From NCBI GenBank assembly GCA_024500155.1, contig CM044869.1, forward strand, positions 46,579,898 through 46,643,897: DNA of 64,000 bases, in the 5' to 3' direction. Shown here piece after piece: positions 10,542-21,217 of the stretch. The stretch comes from Chenopodium formosanum (taxonomy: Eukaryota > Streptophyta > Magnoliopsida > Caryophyllales > Amaranthaceae). Under the pieces are notes generated by a model. It ran no database searches and was not told the DNA's origin. It saw only the letters and a program-made list of their open reading frames with translations. Position numbers and translations under genes: made by a program. The number at the start of each line of letters is the position of its first letter. Positions within the stretch are counted from its first letter, which is position 1.

Positions 10542-11839
10542 GGGTCCTGAACCTCCGTTTTTCAAGGATTCTCATCTACAATCAACAATCTACAATCTAC
10601 AATTAATCAATTCTCTCTAAGCTCTCATCTCTCTAGCTTTTCACAAACACAATTCCGCATACACGAGATCTAGAAACACCTAGCCAAATTCGAAGTTGCC
10701 TTCGCCCTAGACGTGAAAGGTTATAATTTCTGAGGGTTTGGTCCCTAATCTCTATTTCAATTATTTAATTTGATCATTTGATTTTATATTTTCCTTGAAG
10801 TTACTAACGCGTGTATTTTGTTATTAGAAAGAGATACGAGGCATCAAAGTATGTAATCTTATTGCTCTATTCTTGTAGAAAGCATGTTTAAACTTGTTTA
10901 ATTCCTAATATCATGTTAGGATGTTATTATTGCTTTCTAGTATCATGTCTAGGGTGCCTTTTACTCTTTCCTAATATCATGTTAGTATCATGTTAGGCTA
11001 AAGCTTTGATTTTTAATGCTTAGTGACATGCTAGGGTTTGTTGTTAATCTTGTTAGTACCATGTCTAGGATCTTGCTATTATATTTAAGCTTTATTATTA
11101 ACATGATTATTATTGTTATAATTATTGTTTTTATAATTATGATGATTGTTATTATGTTGCTTGATGCTTATTTATTGTTATTGCTTGATCACACTTTTTA
11201 TGCATAATTTGTTTAAAGGGAATTTGTACTTGTAATCACGCTTAATAAGATAATTAATAATCTTCTTTAGGGTTAATATGATTATAATTCAAGTGATCGC
11301 CAATAATAGTCTTGCTTGTGCATTTAAATTCAACCAACATAGATAAACAGGTTTAGGGTTAATCTGTTGTTTGCATGTTAGTCATAAAGCGCATATGAAT
11401 ACGAGAAGAATAAAGTAGAGGCCTATTATTAGGGCAGGTTCAATCTCTTTTAGGTTGGATTTGTACCTTCATCCCCGAACACCAGTCACGGTTCCAGACC
11501 TTTTGGAGTTGACGATCTCATGGATCGTTAAGGGGTGTAACCTTCACCTCGTGAATGGTTTACAAGTTCCTAAAACTTGTTGGCGACTCTTTTGCTCTAG
11601 CTTCCTTCCCTTTGGATGCCACCATGCGTAAGTGTATGATCACAGTGGGGCTCAAGTGTGGGATGGCTTGAAATATTCCCTACAACGATCGAACCATGGC
11701 AAGCAAAGTTTGATTCTTTCGTTTAACATACATTTTAATTGTAATGTTTCTGGATTGTGAACTAATTCAACAATTCCCTTTTAGATGATCTTTATTTTGA
11801 GTTAAATATTTATCACAACAATCATATTGTGATGCTAAA

Positions 11840-12170
11840 TTGTTTATCTCAAACTGATTTTACATTTCATTTTGGAATTTTGAACATTTCAATGATTCCA
11901 TGCTTTACTTCATTAAGTAATTATCGATATATTTACTTAAATCGTTAGTAAAAGCAATGAAATAGTTAAATCTTTTTGCTAATTCTTGAACTTATGGTCC
12001 ACGCACATCGTATGTATGAGTTCCAAAAGGTCATTTTAGCTCCTTTACCCTTTCAACTAAAAGGCAACTTGGTCATCTTACCTTATCAAGCATGACTTCT
12101 AATTCTCAAGTGATTCATAATCATAAAGAATAAGAGTCCACCCAATATAACTTTGGATGTGCAAAATGGT
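11840..12170 (-). pseudogene. Copia pre-integrase/integrase remnant
   Basis: Read on the minus strand in changing frames, fragments match the copia GAG-pre-integrase and integrase start: LGQIN-type text near 12160, GKMTKLPF near 12070, LLELIHT near 12020, FIAFTNDLSKY near 11955 and SKFQNEM near 11885. At least four stops and several indels break it. The order fits the family (LGHIN, GKMTK, LELIHTDVCGP, FITFTDD). Only a decayed trace remains. Confidence 0.6.
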
Positions 12171-12585
12171 TTATTTGACCTAATCTTACTTTGTTATAAG
12201 TAAGTCTACTTTAAATCATCTAATTTTGCTTTTGTGATCTACTTATATCAATGTCATAAAACAAAATTTAACTCGTATCTAGCAAAATGAAAACAATTTA
12301 TTACCTTGGTCATGGATCAACACTTGTCAAAGCCAAGTAAAAACAATTCAGTATTCAAACAAGAAAACCGAAATATTGTCTCATCAAAACTGGAAATTGT
12401 TCTAAAATCATCATAAAAATTCAGAAATTAAAACTATAAAGCTATCTCTGGCCACTCAAACACTTCTAGTGCACCTTCAAGCTTCATTTCCATGCTAGCC
12501 TCACTTGTTTGCAGTTCCTGTGCAACATTCATAATGTTAAGCACTGCAACTTGGTATCATATACCTAAGTGAAAGTTAAAATGTT
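12171..12585 (-). other. Non-coding gap between gag and integrase remnants
   Basis: Expected site of the protease-coding part of the copia element. No DSG motif or long frame survives. Confidence 0.4.
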
Positions 12586-13457
12586 TTATAACATAATACT
12601 TGAGGTTGATGCTCCATTTTTTTTGAGGAAGTCAAGGTATTTCTGGCAATTGCATTTCCAATGCCCCTTCTTCTTATAGTAAAAGCATTCACTTTCACTT
12701 GCAGCCTTGGGTTTTATATTCGCCTTAGGCTTCTCAGGAGGCTTGGCAACTTGCTTGCCCTTGCTCTTGGCACTAGCCTTTTGCCCCTTTTTCTTGAACC
12801 CCTTTCCCTTTTGAATCATAAGAACTTCCTTCTTACGTTCCTTAGGGATTTGCTTTTCAGCACTAACCAGCATTGCGTGCAATTGATTCATAGTCTTTGT
12901 AGTCGCAGTCATGTTAAAATTCATGATAAACTGGTTAAAACTTTCTATAAGCGAGTGGATAATGATGTCTGTTGCCATCTCATCACTGTATGGGTGCCCC
13001 GGTTTCTCCATACTTTGAATAAGGCCGATCATTTTGAAAACATGATCATGAACTGTGGCACCCTTCTCCATCCTATAATCCAGAATCTCACGATGGAGCT
13101 CGTACCTTTCGACTCTAGCTTGTTTCTTAAACAAAGCTTTGAGTTCTTGCATGATTGGGTACGCATCTTGATCCTCAAAATACTTTTGAAGACTAGGTTC
13201 CATGGTAGCAATCATCAAGCAAGTGATAGGCACAGCTCTATCATGAGCTTCCTTGTGCCTCTTGACTTCGGCCGTAGTTGCATTTCTGGCTGAGGTCCTG
13301 GCAATGGGGTGTCAATGACATCCTCTCTACCTTCAGATTTTAGAACGAGTCTTAGCATTCTTTCCCAAGTGGAAAAATTTTCTCCTGTCAACCTATCCTT
13401 CTCAAGGAATGGTCGAAGATTGTAAATATTGTTGTCATTGTGATTACGGCTACCCAT
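12586..13457 (-). pseudogene. Copia gag (UBN2-type) with frameshift
   Basis: Two overlapping minus-strand frames (13457-13215 and 13233-12586) make one copia Gag of about 285 residues, joined by a frameshift near 13215-13300. The N-terminus MGSRNHNDNN is followed by LTGENFSTWERMLRLVLKSE, the usual start of UBN2-type copia Gag. The body includes YELHREILDYRMEKGATVHD and a lysine-rich tail. The zinc knuckle reads CFYYKKKGHWKCNC: the second Cys is Tyr, so metal binding is probably lost. Gag would coat element RNA in the particle. The plus-strand frame over the same bases is a shadow. Confidence 0.8.
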
Positions 13458-15770
13458 CTAAGTCAAAATAAGGTAAAGTTTAATAATTATGTTTATTTTA
13501 ACATTAAAGTACCATATACGTATTAATTAGGTAACTTTAAAGCACTTTATTAAATATTAATTGATCCCAATTGAATTTTAAGTGATTCCAAGACCTTTAT
13601 TTGTGTAATAGTTGACCGGACTGAGGCCCTACCATCAAGCATTACATTTTCAAGGTGAGTAAACTCTTTACTGATTACAACTCTTGTAACTCTTGGTTGA
13701 ATAATTAACCATCACATGCTTAATTATTACCCTTTGCTTCAAGGTTCTAAACGCTTTAGGTAACCTTGTTGAGCATAACCAATTAAATATGTAAAACGTG
13801 ATCTACCCCAAATTACCCAAGATAACAAGTGACACTCTGCTGAGGCCGACCCATCACTTACGATCGAAGGATTATTGGGTATCTAATTGGAAAAGAAATC
13901 TCAATATTTCTGGGACCTAGATTCATTTATGTTGTGATTATATAGTGAACTCTAGTGCATCATCAATCAACATAAATAAAATCTAACATGCATAATCTAC
14001 TAATGCAATAAAACATGACATAGTATGGCCCCTTAGTCCTAAGAAAACTAGAAATGAAAAGCTCCCACTTGAATCATCATGGATCTCCATCCACCTTGCT
14101 CCTTTGGGCCTTCACTTCATGGGCTTCTTTGGACTAACACTATTTAAATAAATAATCTATTTACTTTAAATAAAAGTTACAAAAACACTTAACGGTACGC
14201 AGACCGTATTTAGATTACAAAAATGTATCACGATGCGCAGATCGTATTTTAGAATCTATGGGCCATACTAGTCTATATATAGCAACATAATATCATATAT
14301 TATAAAAGTGCCATATAATAAATCACTCGACATGCTTGTCTAAACTACAACATCGAATGGTTTACAATTAAGGCAACGCATTTCCTAAAATATCATATAC
14401 TTTAAATCATAATTAGTTTATATCATATATTATTCATGACCAATCATAAAATATCATATATTTTAATTTAGGCATGAGATAGAATCAAATCTTATTTTAA
14501 TCTAGAAAGATAAATCATATTTAATCTTCCATGATTATCCTAACAACTTTAGGAGATTCTATCCTAATTATTGGCCAATCAAATAATTTTAAAATCAATT
14601 ATGTCCTAATCTAATTATGGGATAATCACATTATTTCAATCAATTATTATCCTTTTGGAATATGCTCAGAATATCCTAATCAATCTTATCCAAAATTAAC
14701 CACTTTAATTAGGATAATTACCAATTTAACAACTTTAAATGTGGATAATGTCAAATATAACAACTTTTGCAAGATTTGATTTTATCCTAAAATAAAAGAT
14801 TTTATCCAAAATAAAACCGATTTTATCCAAAATAAAAGATCATATTTTCAAAATATTTTATTTTATCCCAAAATAAATCATATTTATCTTGAAATATTTT
14901 TATAATAAAATAATTTTAATTAATTTTTTTTTGAAAAAACCGTACTGTATGGTTGCAGGCCATCGTGGTTTGCTAGCCGGAGCTAGCTACGGTGGCTGGC
15001 TAGCCAGAGCTAGCCATGGTGGCTGGCTGCTTTGCAGCAGCCACTACCGCAAGGCAGCAGCAGCCAGTAGCAGTGGCAGCCACGACAGCAGCGTGCAACG
15101 CTTGCACAGCTGCTACCCCAGCCACCAGGACCGCCGCCCTCCCTTTCCCCTCCCTCTTGGACCAACACCAGGTCGGCAGCCGCCGTGGCTGCACCACCCA
15201 GCCGTGGCTGCCGGCCTTAAAACATTTTTTTTTTTTGGTTTTTAATTTAATTAAAATAACTTTTATAAAAATTAAATCAAATCAGTCCAAAATTAAAATG
15301 AAATCATCATTCAATATTAAAATTAGGGTTCATCATAAAATTATTCCCAATTTAATTCTAACTCTTAAAATTAAATCAATGATTATACACAAAATATTTT
15401 TATGCATAAATCAATCCGATTAAAATTATGAATCATAAAACAAATCGAATTAAATCAAAAATCAAGCACAAAAAAGTCATATTTTAGGGCTATGAATTTT
15501 CAAAATAATTCGAATTAGGGTTAGGGTATTTCGAAAATTCGAAACTAGGGTTCTAGGGTTCGAAAATTTCGAATGATCTAGGGCTTAATTCGGTCCACTT
15601 CATGGTTATTTTGAGCATAATTAAATCACATATAATCAATTCTAAAAGTTTAATCACATTAAATATAATAATTGAACCATAATTAAATTAATTTCTCTCT
15701 CTTAATTGATTATAAAATTAACATGGACTTCAAATTGATCGTATTAATATGATCAAGCGCGTTCATGCAA
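13458..15770 (-). other. Copia leader, AT-rich with an internal GC-rich island
   Basis: 2.3 kb between the primer-binding site and gag without a supported gene. 14280-14900 is very AT-rich with recurrent tatcatat and ttatcc motifs. 14945-15215 is a sharp GC-rich island made of gctagc, ggctgg and gcagcag motifs. 15480-15600 repeats agggttcgaaa and tagggtt. The distance from primer site to gag is unusually long for copia. Confidence 0.5.
14945..15215. repeat. GC-rich degenerate repeat island (GCTAGC/GGCTGG/GCAGC)
   Basis: Composition changes abruptly at both edges. Left part: gctagccggagctagc and gctagccagagctagcc. Middle: gcagcagcagccagtagcag. Right: gccgtggctgcaccaccc and gccgtggctgcc. Open frames across it on both strands reflect the lack of A/T, not coding. 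Confidence 0.6.
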
Positions 15771-15787
15771 GAGGCTAACTGATACCA
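15771..15787 (-). other. Primer-binding site of minus-strand copia
   Basis: Minus strand reads TGGTATCAGTTAGCCTC, one base after the LTR end CTCCTACA. TGGTATCAG is the conserved initiator-Met-tRNA complement of plant LTR elements. Confidence 0.75.
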
Positions 15788-15788
15788 C

Positions 15789-16546
15789 TGTAGGAGTTTA
15801 TAGGTACTACGCGGCGGAAAAACATGAATCATATTCATAAAAGTACCTAATCCCAAGAACACATGCATAACACACAAGACACATAATCATACCTTTGAAG
15901 CGTGAATTCCACGTAGCAATTTGACAGGCAAATCAGGGAGAGAATGGAGCCCCAAGCGTTGCTCCTCTACTTAGTCCACGAGCTTCGAACGAGCCGTCCA
16001 CCAATACTAGATTGGTCGAGTGATTGAGGAAAACCGCGATCACCCCCTTTAATGGACTAACCGACCACCACGATCTACCACCACCACGAACCACCACATC
16101 GGCGCCAAGGGAGGAGGAGAAAGCCGTGAGATAGAGAGGAGTATGAGAGGGGTTGATCTCGTGTTTGCTAATTAGGGTTTGATCACACTGATCAGATAAT
16201 TGCATCCTTCTAGGAAACCCTAGGCACCTAGTCTATTTATAATCATATTATAATTAGACTAGGGTTAGGAAGCCCAAAACCCTTCAATCCACTCTATATG
16301 GCCGGCCATACTAGAGGATGAGGCCCATCATGGGCCTTGTCCTCTCGTGCCCGATCTAGACCCTTTGTGTGACCTTATAGGATCCGTTCTTGGGCTTTGG
16401 GCTATTTTACTAGCCCAAAGATCGTTAGTACCTCTAGCTATGATAAAACGACGACCCAAATGTACAAACTTAATTATCTCCATAATTTGATCCATTTATA
16501 TATCTAGTAATTGCACATGACGAAGACATAAATCCTTCACCACATA
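15789..16546 (-). repeat. 5' LTR of minus-strand copia (far end uncertain)
   Basis: On the minus strand the LTR ends AAACTCCTACA at 15789, directly before the primer-binding site. It runs at least to about 16540, where an unrelated LTR fragment starts, so its 5' end may be truncated. tctatttataatc near 16230 is a possible TATA region. The open frame at 15933-16205 is not supported as a gene. Confidence 0.6.
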
Positions 16547-17553
16547 CATTAGTTCTAGACACACCTAGCCAAGTTCGAAGTTGCCTTCGCCCTAGACGTG
16601 AAAGGTTGAATAATTTCTGAGGGTTTGGTCCCAAATCTCTATTTCAATTATTTAATATAATTGTTTGATTTATTATTTTCCTTGAAGTTACTAACGCGTG
16701 TATTTTGTTAGTAGAAAGAGGTACGAGGCATCGAAGTAAGTACTTTAATTGCTTTATTGATCTTTTGATATAGAGATCATGCTTAGATTATTTTGTTAAT
16801 TCCTAGTATCATGTTTAGGATTAACTAATATTTCTAATATTATGCATATTATTATGATGCTTCCTATTTCTTTATTTATATCATGTTAGTATCATGTTAG
16901 GGATAAAGCTTTGATCTTTAATGTTTAGTGACATGATAGGATTTGTTATTAATCTTGTTAGTATCATGCCTAGGATCTTGCTATTGTTATTAAGCTTTAT
17001 TGAGAATATTATTATGATGATTATTTTATGTTGCTTGATATATATTTTTATTGTTATTGCTTGATCACGCCTTTTATGCATGTTTAAAAGGGAATTTGTA
17101 CTTGTAATCACGCTTAATAAGATAATTAATAATCTTGTTTAGGCTAATATGATTATAGTTCAAGTGATCACCAATAATAGTTTTGTTTGTGCATTAATAT
17201 TCAACCAACATAGATAAACAGGTTTATGGTTAATCTATTGATTGCATGTTAGTCAGAAAGCGCACATGAATACGAGAAGAATAAAGTAGAGGCCTATTTA
17301 GGGCAGGTTCAATCTCTTTTAGGTTGGATTTGTACCTTCATTCCCGAACTTCCAGTCATGGTTCCAGACCTATTGGAGTTAACGATCTCCTGGATTGTTA
17401 AGGGGTGTAATCTTCACCCTGTGAACGGTTTACAAGTTCCTAAAACTTGTTGGCGACTCTTTTGCTCTAGCTTCCTTCCCTTTGGACGCCACTATGCTTA
17501 AGTGTATGATCACAGTGGGGTTCAAGTGTGGGATGCTTGAAATATTCCCTACA
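16547..17553 (+). repeat. 3' LTR fragment, same family as 9798-11684
   Basis: Matches the last ~1 kb of that LTR in order: tagccaagttcgaagttgcc, agttactaacgcgtgtattt, tcaaccaacatagataaaca, tttaggttggatttgtacct, acaagttcctaaaacttgtt, gcttgaaatattccctaca. The 5' half with TATA and palindromic array is missing. Confidence 0.8.
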
Positions 17554-17965
17554 GGTAGATTTCGATATATATTACGTATTACTTTATTTTTTGAAAATTA
17601 TATTACTTGAAACTTTTGCAAAACTTTTACAAAGAAGATCAATTAGGAATGATACGATTATTTTTATATATCATATGTATTGAGTCTTTGTTAAAAAAAG
17701 TTTAAAGAAAAAAAATTAAGAGAAGAGAGTTTTTGTGAGAAAAGTAAAAGTAACATATGTCATTCCTGATCTCTGTTTAATTTTAGTGTAGAGTTATAAA
17801 TTATAGATTATATATAATAGATATATTTTAGTTTCATATTCTATAATTTTATCATATTTTATCCCATGTTTGAGTAAAAAGGTTCAACATATTAATAAAG
17901 AGTAGTGATTGGAAATCATATAAAAGTTTATTTTACCCAACATGGGATAATGAACATTTTGGTAA
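17554..17965. other. AT-rich intergenic stretch
   Basis: No gene, terminal repeat or tandem repeat recognised. Confidence 0.5.
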
Positions 17966-17973
17966 AATGACAA

Positions 17974-18757
17974 GGGTGCTGATATTGCCAAGGCAAAAAA
18001 AACCATTTCCAAGGCAACGTATCTACCCGCTCCCCGTAATATTTAAGAATCAAAATATGTCAAACGTATTAATTCAATAATATACTTTGTAATATTTTAT
18101 TGCCTATAATTTTAGTAGCTAAATATTCCAATTAAAATCTTTCCAACTTCAACTACTAATTATTCTCATCAAAATCCAAAAATCTTGTTTCTCATGTTTT
18201 GACTTTTGCAATGAACAAGCTCTATGAGCAATGAAATGGCTAAATTTGGTAAAGCAAAAGCCATTTGTACAGTGATTATGCATATGAAATTCATATGATG
18301 TAGAACTCCTTGGACTGTTGGACATATGCTAAACTTTTCTCCGGATTAGTTATGTTTACGTCTACTATATATAAACATTTGTAATTTATTATTTGCATTT
18401 TTTTTTATTAATGATCCAATGCAATTTTTTTTTAATTTAATAAAATTTGGACCATTTTGTAGCAGTTGGAAGTTTTGGTTTATACCCATTGCAATAATCA
18501 ATTCGTACAGTATTGATTATTAGAATAATATAATGCATGTGTGTTTATATACAGTGATTTAGTATATGTGGACGATTTGGTATGTGACATAATAAAGTGA
18601 TTTAATTGTTATTGGCAATATTATAGGCAATAAAATATTACAAAGTATATTAATGAATTAATATGTTTGACATATTTAGATTCTCAAATATTACGGGCAG
18701 CGGGTAGATAATTTGCATTGGAAATGGTTTTTTTTTGCCTTGGCAATATCAGCACCC
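17974..18757. mobile_element. Non-autonomous TIR element, 784 bp, 8-bp target duplication
   Basis: Starts gggtgctgatattgccaagg and ends ccttggcaatatcagcaccc, with arms that pair imperfectly for about 140 bp (17974-18115 with 18605-18757). It is flanked on both sides by aatgacaa (17966-17973 and 18758-18765). Internal sequence is AT-rich and has no transposase. The 8-bp duplication fits hAT or some MULEs, and the long arms favour MULE; superfamily is undecided. Confidence 0.85.
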
Positions 18758-18985
18758 AATGACAATCAATCATCTTATATTCTTTTCAGGAAAATTGACA
18801 AGAATATTACGATATTTGCTCCATCCGCCAAAAATAAAACCACCTTTGGATAATCCCCCGAAAATTGACCTTTGACCTGCATCTTTCAAATAGGATAAAT
18901 GACCGGTAACTTGTTTCATAGGTTGAGGAAAACACGTGTCTCCTTGTGATTGGTTTGGAATTTTTATTTTTAATTTTAAAATATA

Positions 18986-19216
18986 CTTCCTCTGTTTTTT
19001 TATACTTGCAACACACCTTTTATCACGCTTTTTGCCAAGTGATTAAACTAGGTAAACAAATGAATTAAGCTATGAAATTTAAACCGTAAAAACTTATCCA
19101 TTTCTTCTTATAGGTGGTAAAATTTTGTAAATTAATTTATTCGTTGACCTAGTCTAATATCTTCCTTAAAATGCGTGTCAAAGGGGTGTGTTGCAACTAA
19201 ATAAAAATGGAGAAAG
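18986..19216. mobile_element. Stowaway-type MITE
   Basis: Left end cttcctctgttttttt followed by atacttgcaacac; right end gtgttgcaactaaa followed by aaatggagaaag. These are the CTCCCTCCGT-style ends of Tc1/mariner-derived Stowaway MITEs. TA precedes the left end; on the right the expected TA is now AA. Length 231 bp. Confidence 0.8.
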
Positions 19217-19920
19217 AATCTTTTTAAAAATATTCCTTTTAAAAACTAATTTTTAATTTTTTTTACAAAAAATTTAAATAAAAAAAATTCATCCCGCCAA
19301 CCTCCATCCCTGATCTCAGCCTCCCTTGCAACAGCCACCACCGTCCACCGCACAACACCACCACTACCCTTGGTTAGCCCCTCACAGCGCCACCGCACCA
19401 TCCGAACCCTTCCCTTCCGCGCAACCCCAGCCCTTGCCAACCACGCGAACATCCGCTTCTCCGACCCCCGACCCTAGTTTCCATCCTCGCCAAACCATCA
19501 TAACACACAATGAACCATTCTCGCCTTGACCCTCGACTAGACCCTAAACCATCGCGCCCTGATCCCTAAACCACCCTCCCTGACCATCGCTAGCTAGTTC
19601 CCAAACCATCCCGCTTCTTTTTGAGGGGTTTCGATTATGGTGGAAGATGGGGTTTGGTTTCGGGCCGGTACTGACGTAGGGGTTTTAGGCTGGTGAGCGT
19701 AGGTAGGATTGCCAGAGAAAGGTGAGGGTGGGGACGGTGATAAGGTTCCGGGCTGGTTGTGGTAGATTGGTGATGGAATAGTAGTTGCTGATGGGGTAGG
19801 GGATGTTTTGGGTTTTTTTTTTTTTTAAAAAAAAAGTAAAATCAATTTTATTAGTATAAAAAAATTGTGAAAAAAAATAAATAATCAATCTACCAATTAC
19901 AAAACAACACATGTCACACA
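19217..19920. other. Region with C-rich left and G-rich right halves, no gene
   Basis: 19290-19610 is C-rich (caccaccgtccaccgc-type runs) and 19620-19810 is G-rich, enclosed by A/T homopolymer runs on both sides. The layout resembles the interiors of the TIR elements at 32298-33288 and 35011-36043, but I could not establish terminal repeats here. The open frames reflect composition. Confidence 0.4.
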
Positions 19921-19986
19921 TACTGCTATGTTAATACTTAGGAAATAATTTCTAGGATTCCTAACAAATAAAAAACCACTAACTTA

Positions 19987-20216
19987 GGGTTCGTTTGGCA
20001 TCACTGTGGTTTTCTGTTTTTTGGTTTTTTGTTTTTTAAAATCATATGATATATGTCACATAATGAATCAAAAATTAGTCAAACTTATTAAAACCATGAT
20101 AATAATGAAAACTGACAACAGAAAAGTGGAAACACCTTTTTCTTGTTTCCTGTTTTTGGTTTTTTGTTTTCAAAAAAATTGAAAACTGAAAACAAAAAAC
20201 AATGCCAAACAAGCCC
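19987..20216. mobile_element. Tourist-like (PIF/Harbinger) MITE
   Basis: Ends gggttcgtttggcat and atgccaaacaagccc are inverted repeats. TTA flanks both sides (19984-19986 and 20217-20219). The uninterrupted site is visible in the sister LTR near 28462 (reverse of cttattaatcctcggg), which proves insertion and a 3-bp duplication. 230 bp, no coding capacity. Confidence 0.85.
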
Positions 20217-20226
20217 TTATTAATCC

Positions 20227-20448
20227 TCGGGTTGAAATGGGTGTTTCGTACTAAGTATCAAGCTGATAGAAGTGTGCAAAAACACAAAGCACGTTTAGTG
20301 GCTAAAGGCTATGCACAAGAGCAAGGTGTTGACTATGATGAGACTTTCTCTCTCGTGGCTTGTTTTGAAACTGTAAGAACATTTCTTGCCATAGCTGCTC
20401 AACTTGGTTGGCCTGTTTTTTAGTTTGATGTAAAGTCGGCTTTCCTAA
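20227..20448 (+). pseudogene. Copia reverse-transcriptase fragment captured in LTR
   Basis: About 74 codons of copia RT starting at LKWVFRTKYQADRSVQKHKA and running through RLVAKGYAQEQGVDYDETFS to FDVKSAFLN, with one TAG in place of the Gln before FDVKSAFLN (20421-20423). It lies antisense to the surrounding LTR. It lacks the catalytic YVDD region and cannot work. The near-identical fragment at 28237-28465 shows it moved as part of the LTR. Confidence 0.8.
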
Positions 20449-20540
20449 ATAGGATTCCTAACAAATAAAAAACCACTAACTTATTAATCCTAAATTAAAG
20501 CAAAGTCGAATAGTCAACTTTGAAGCACTACTTCCACTAA

Positions 20541-21020
20541 TTATCCAACATAACCTCTTGATTCAAAGTTGCATACTCCCATTTGCAATCTGAAGTATTC
20601 TTGTTTCATGGAAGCAAGTGACTTAGTAAGTATGTCTGCTACCTGTTGATTTGTACTACAGAAGTTCACTTCAATATCACCTTTTGCTACTAAGTCACAA
20701 ATGAAGTGGTGTTGAATGTCAATGTGCTTTGTACGACTATGGAAAACTGCATTTTTCGTGAGATTGATTGCTGATTTGTTGTCACTGTATAATTCTGTAG
20801 CACCTTGTTGCTCTTGAAGGAAGTCTGCTAACAATCTCCTTAGCCAAATTGCTTGACATGCTGCTGAAGTTATGGTTGCATACTCTGCTTCAGATTAAGA
20901 TAACGCCACTATACTTTGTTTTTTTAATGACCAAGAAATAACACCAGACCTAAGAGTGAAGACATAACCAGACGTGCTTTTTCTGTCATCAATGGAACCA
21001 GCCCAAGTTGAGCAGGCTAA
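20541..21020 (-). pseudogene. Copia RNase H C-terminus (outer minus-strand element)
   Basis: Minus-strand frame ends MGVCNFESRGYVG with its stop inside the LTR, as in the plus-strand copy at 28143. Upstream on the minus strand come DNKSAINLTKNAVFHSRTKH and, beyond the listed start, SEAEYATITSAACQAIWLRR with one stop at about 20897. This is the copia RNase H domain. It continues to about 21020, where the inner plus-strand element begins, so it is the 3' part of the outer element whose 5' part is at 28563-31672. Confidence 0.75.
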
Positions 21021-21022
21021 AG

Positions 21023-21203
21023 TGATTAATAAGTCACGAATCAATAAGTTAGTGGTTTTTTATTTTTTATTAGTGATTAATAAGTCACGAATCAAGTTAT
21101 AATTTGCTTTAATTTAGGATTAATAAGTTAGTGGTTTTTTATTTTTTTATTAGTGATTAATAAGTCACGAATCAAGTTATAATTTTTCTCTTAATATTCT
21201 TTC
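21023..21203 (+). repeat. 5' LTR remnant of inner copia, internally duplicated
   Basis: Ends directly before the primer-binding site. It contains two copies of a ~70-bp unit (ataagttagtggttttttat ... gattaataagtcacgaatca) and lacks the normal TGTTGGATAATT start, so it is truncated and rearranged compared with the 267-bp LTR at 31406-31672. Confidence 0.6.
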
Positions 21204-21204
21204 T

Positions 21205-21217
21205 TGGTATCAGCAGC
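21205..21217 (+). other. Primer-binding site of inner copia
   Basis: tggtatcagcagc follows the LTR remnant. The same sequence lies reversed at 31393-31405 for the outer element. Confidence 0.75.

Larger units (their letters stand above)
5400..11684 (+). mobile_element. Gag-only Ty3/gypsy-like retrotransposon, copy B, with 3' LTR
   Basis: Plus-strand element in the order: 5'-truncated gag (5400-7203), non-coding filler shared with copy A (7204-8710), GC-rich repeat (8900-9070), tandem repeats (9430-9780), polypurine tract (about 9785-9797), LTR (9798-11684). There is no pol. The 5' LTR and the first ~75 gag codons are missing; the break abuts the leader of copy A. Order and content resemble terminal-repeat retrotransposons with only a GAG domain, which depend on partner elements for reverse transcription and integration; that dependence is inferred. 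Confidence 0.65.
9798..11684 (+). repeat. LTR (3' LTR of copy B), TGTAGACACC...CCCTACA
   Basis: Starts TGTAGACACC after a polypurine tract and ends AATATTCCCTACA. The same LTR family appears reversed at 58816-60741 and as a 3' fragment at 16547-17553; the family member at 49084-50594 is more distant. Inside are a palindromic array (10388-10483), a TATA box (10534-10541) and a C-rich start region. 10900-11070 has repeated tatcatgttag motifs. No primer-binding site follows 11684, so it is a 3' LTR. Confidence 0.85.
11685..16546 (-). mobile_element. Degraded Ty1/copia retrotransposon (minus strand)
   Basis: Order on the minus strand: LTR (16546-15789), primer-binding site (15787-15771), long leader (15770-13458), gag (13457-12586), integrase remnant (about 12170-11840). 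Protease is not recognisable and RT/RNase H and the 3' LTR are absent. The left edge abuts the LTR ending at 11684 and the right edge abuts an LTR fragment of that same family, so either this element split an older LTR or the region was rearranged. Confidence 0.65.
19921..20550 (-). repeat. Chimeric 3' LTR of minus-strand copia (contains RT fragment and MITE)
   Basis: The LTR starts at 20550 on the minus strand (TGTTGGATAATTAGTGG) and runs down to about 19921, where it is truncated. It is interrupted by a plus-strand RT fragment (20227-20448) flanked on both sides by the same ~41-bp LTR piece (ggattcctaacaaataaaaa plus accactaacttattaatcc). A Tourist MITE sits in the left copy of that piece. 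The same chimeric design occurs in the plus-strand element's LTR at 28132-28562, while the 5' LTR at 31406-31672 lacks it. Confidence 0.75.

Noticed and set aside
11016..11207. Hydrophobic 63-codon frame (also reversed at 59265-59468)
   Set aside because: AT-rich LTR sequence (tattatt runs); no start context and not kept in the LTR fragment at 16547.
12661..13293. 210-codon plus-strand frame
   Set aside because: Antisense of the copia gag, which has the knuckle and UBN2 features.
14889..15423. Frames of 65-135 codons over the GC-rich island
   Set aside because: Open on both strands because of composition; Ala/Ser-rich without domain.
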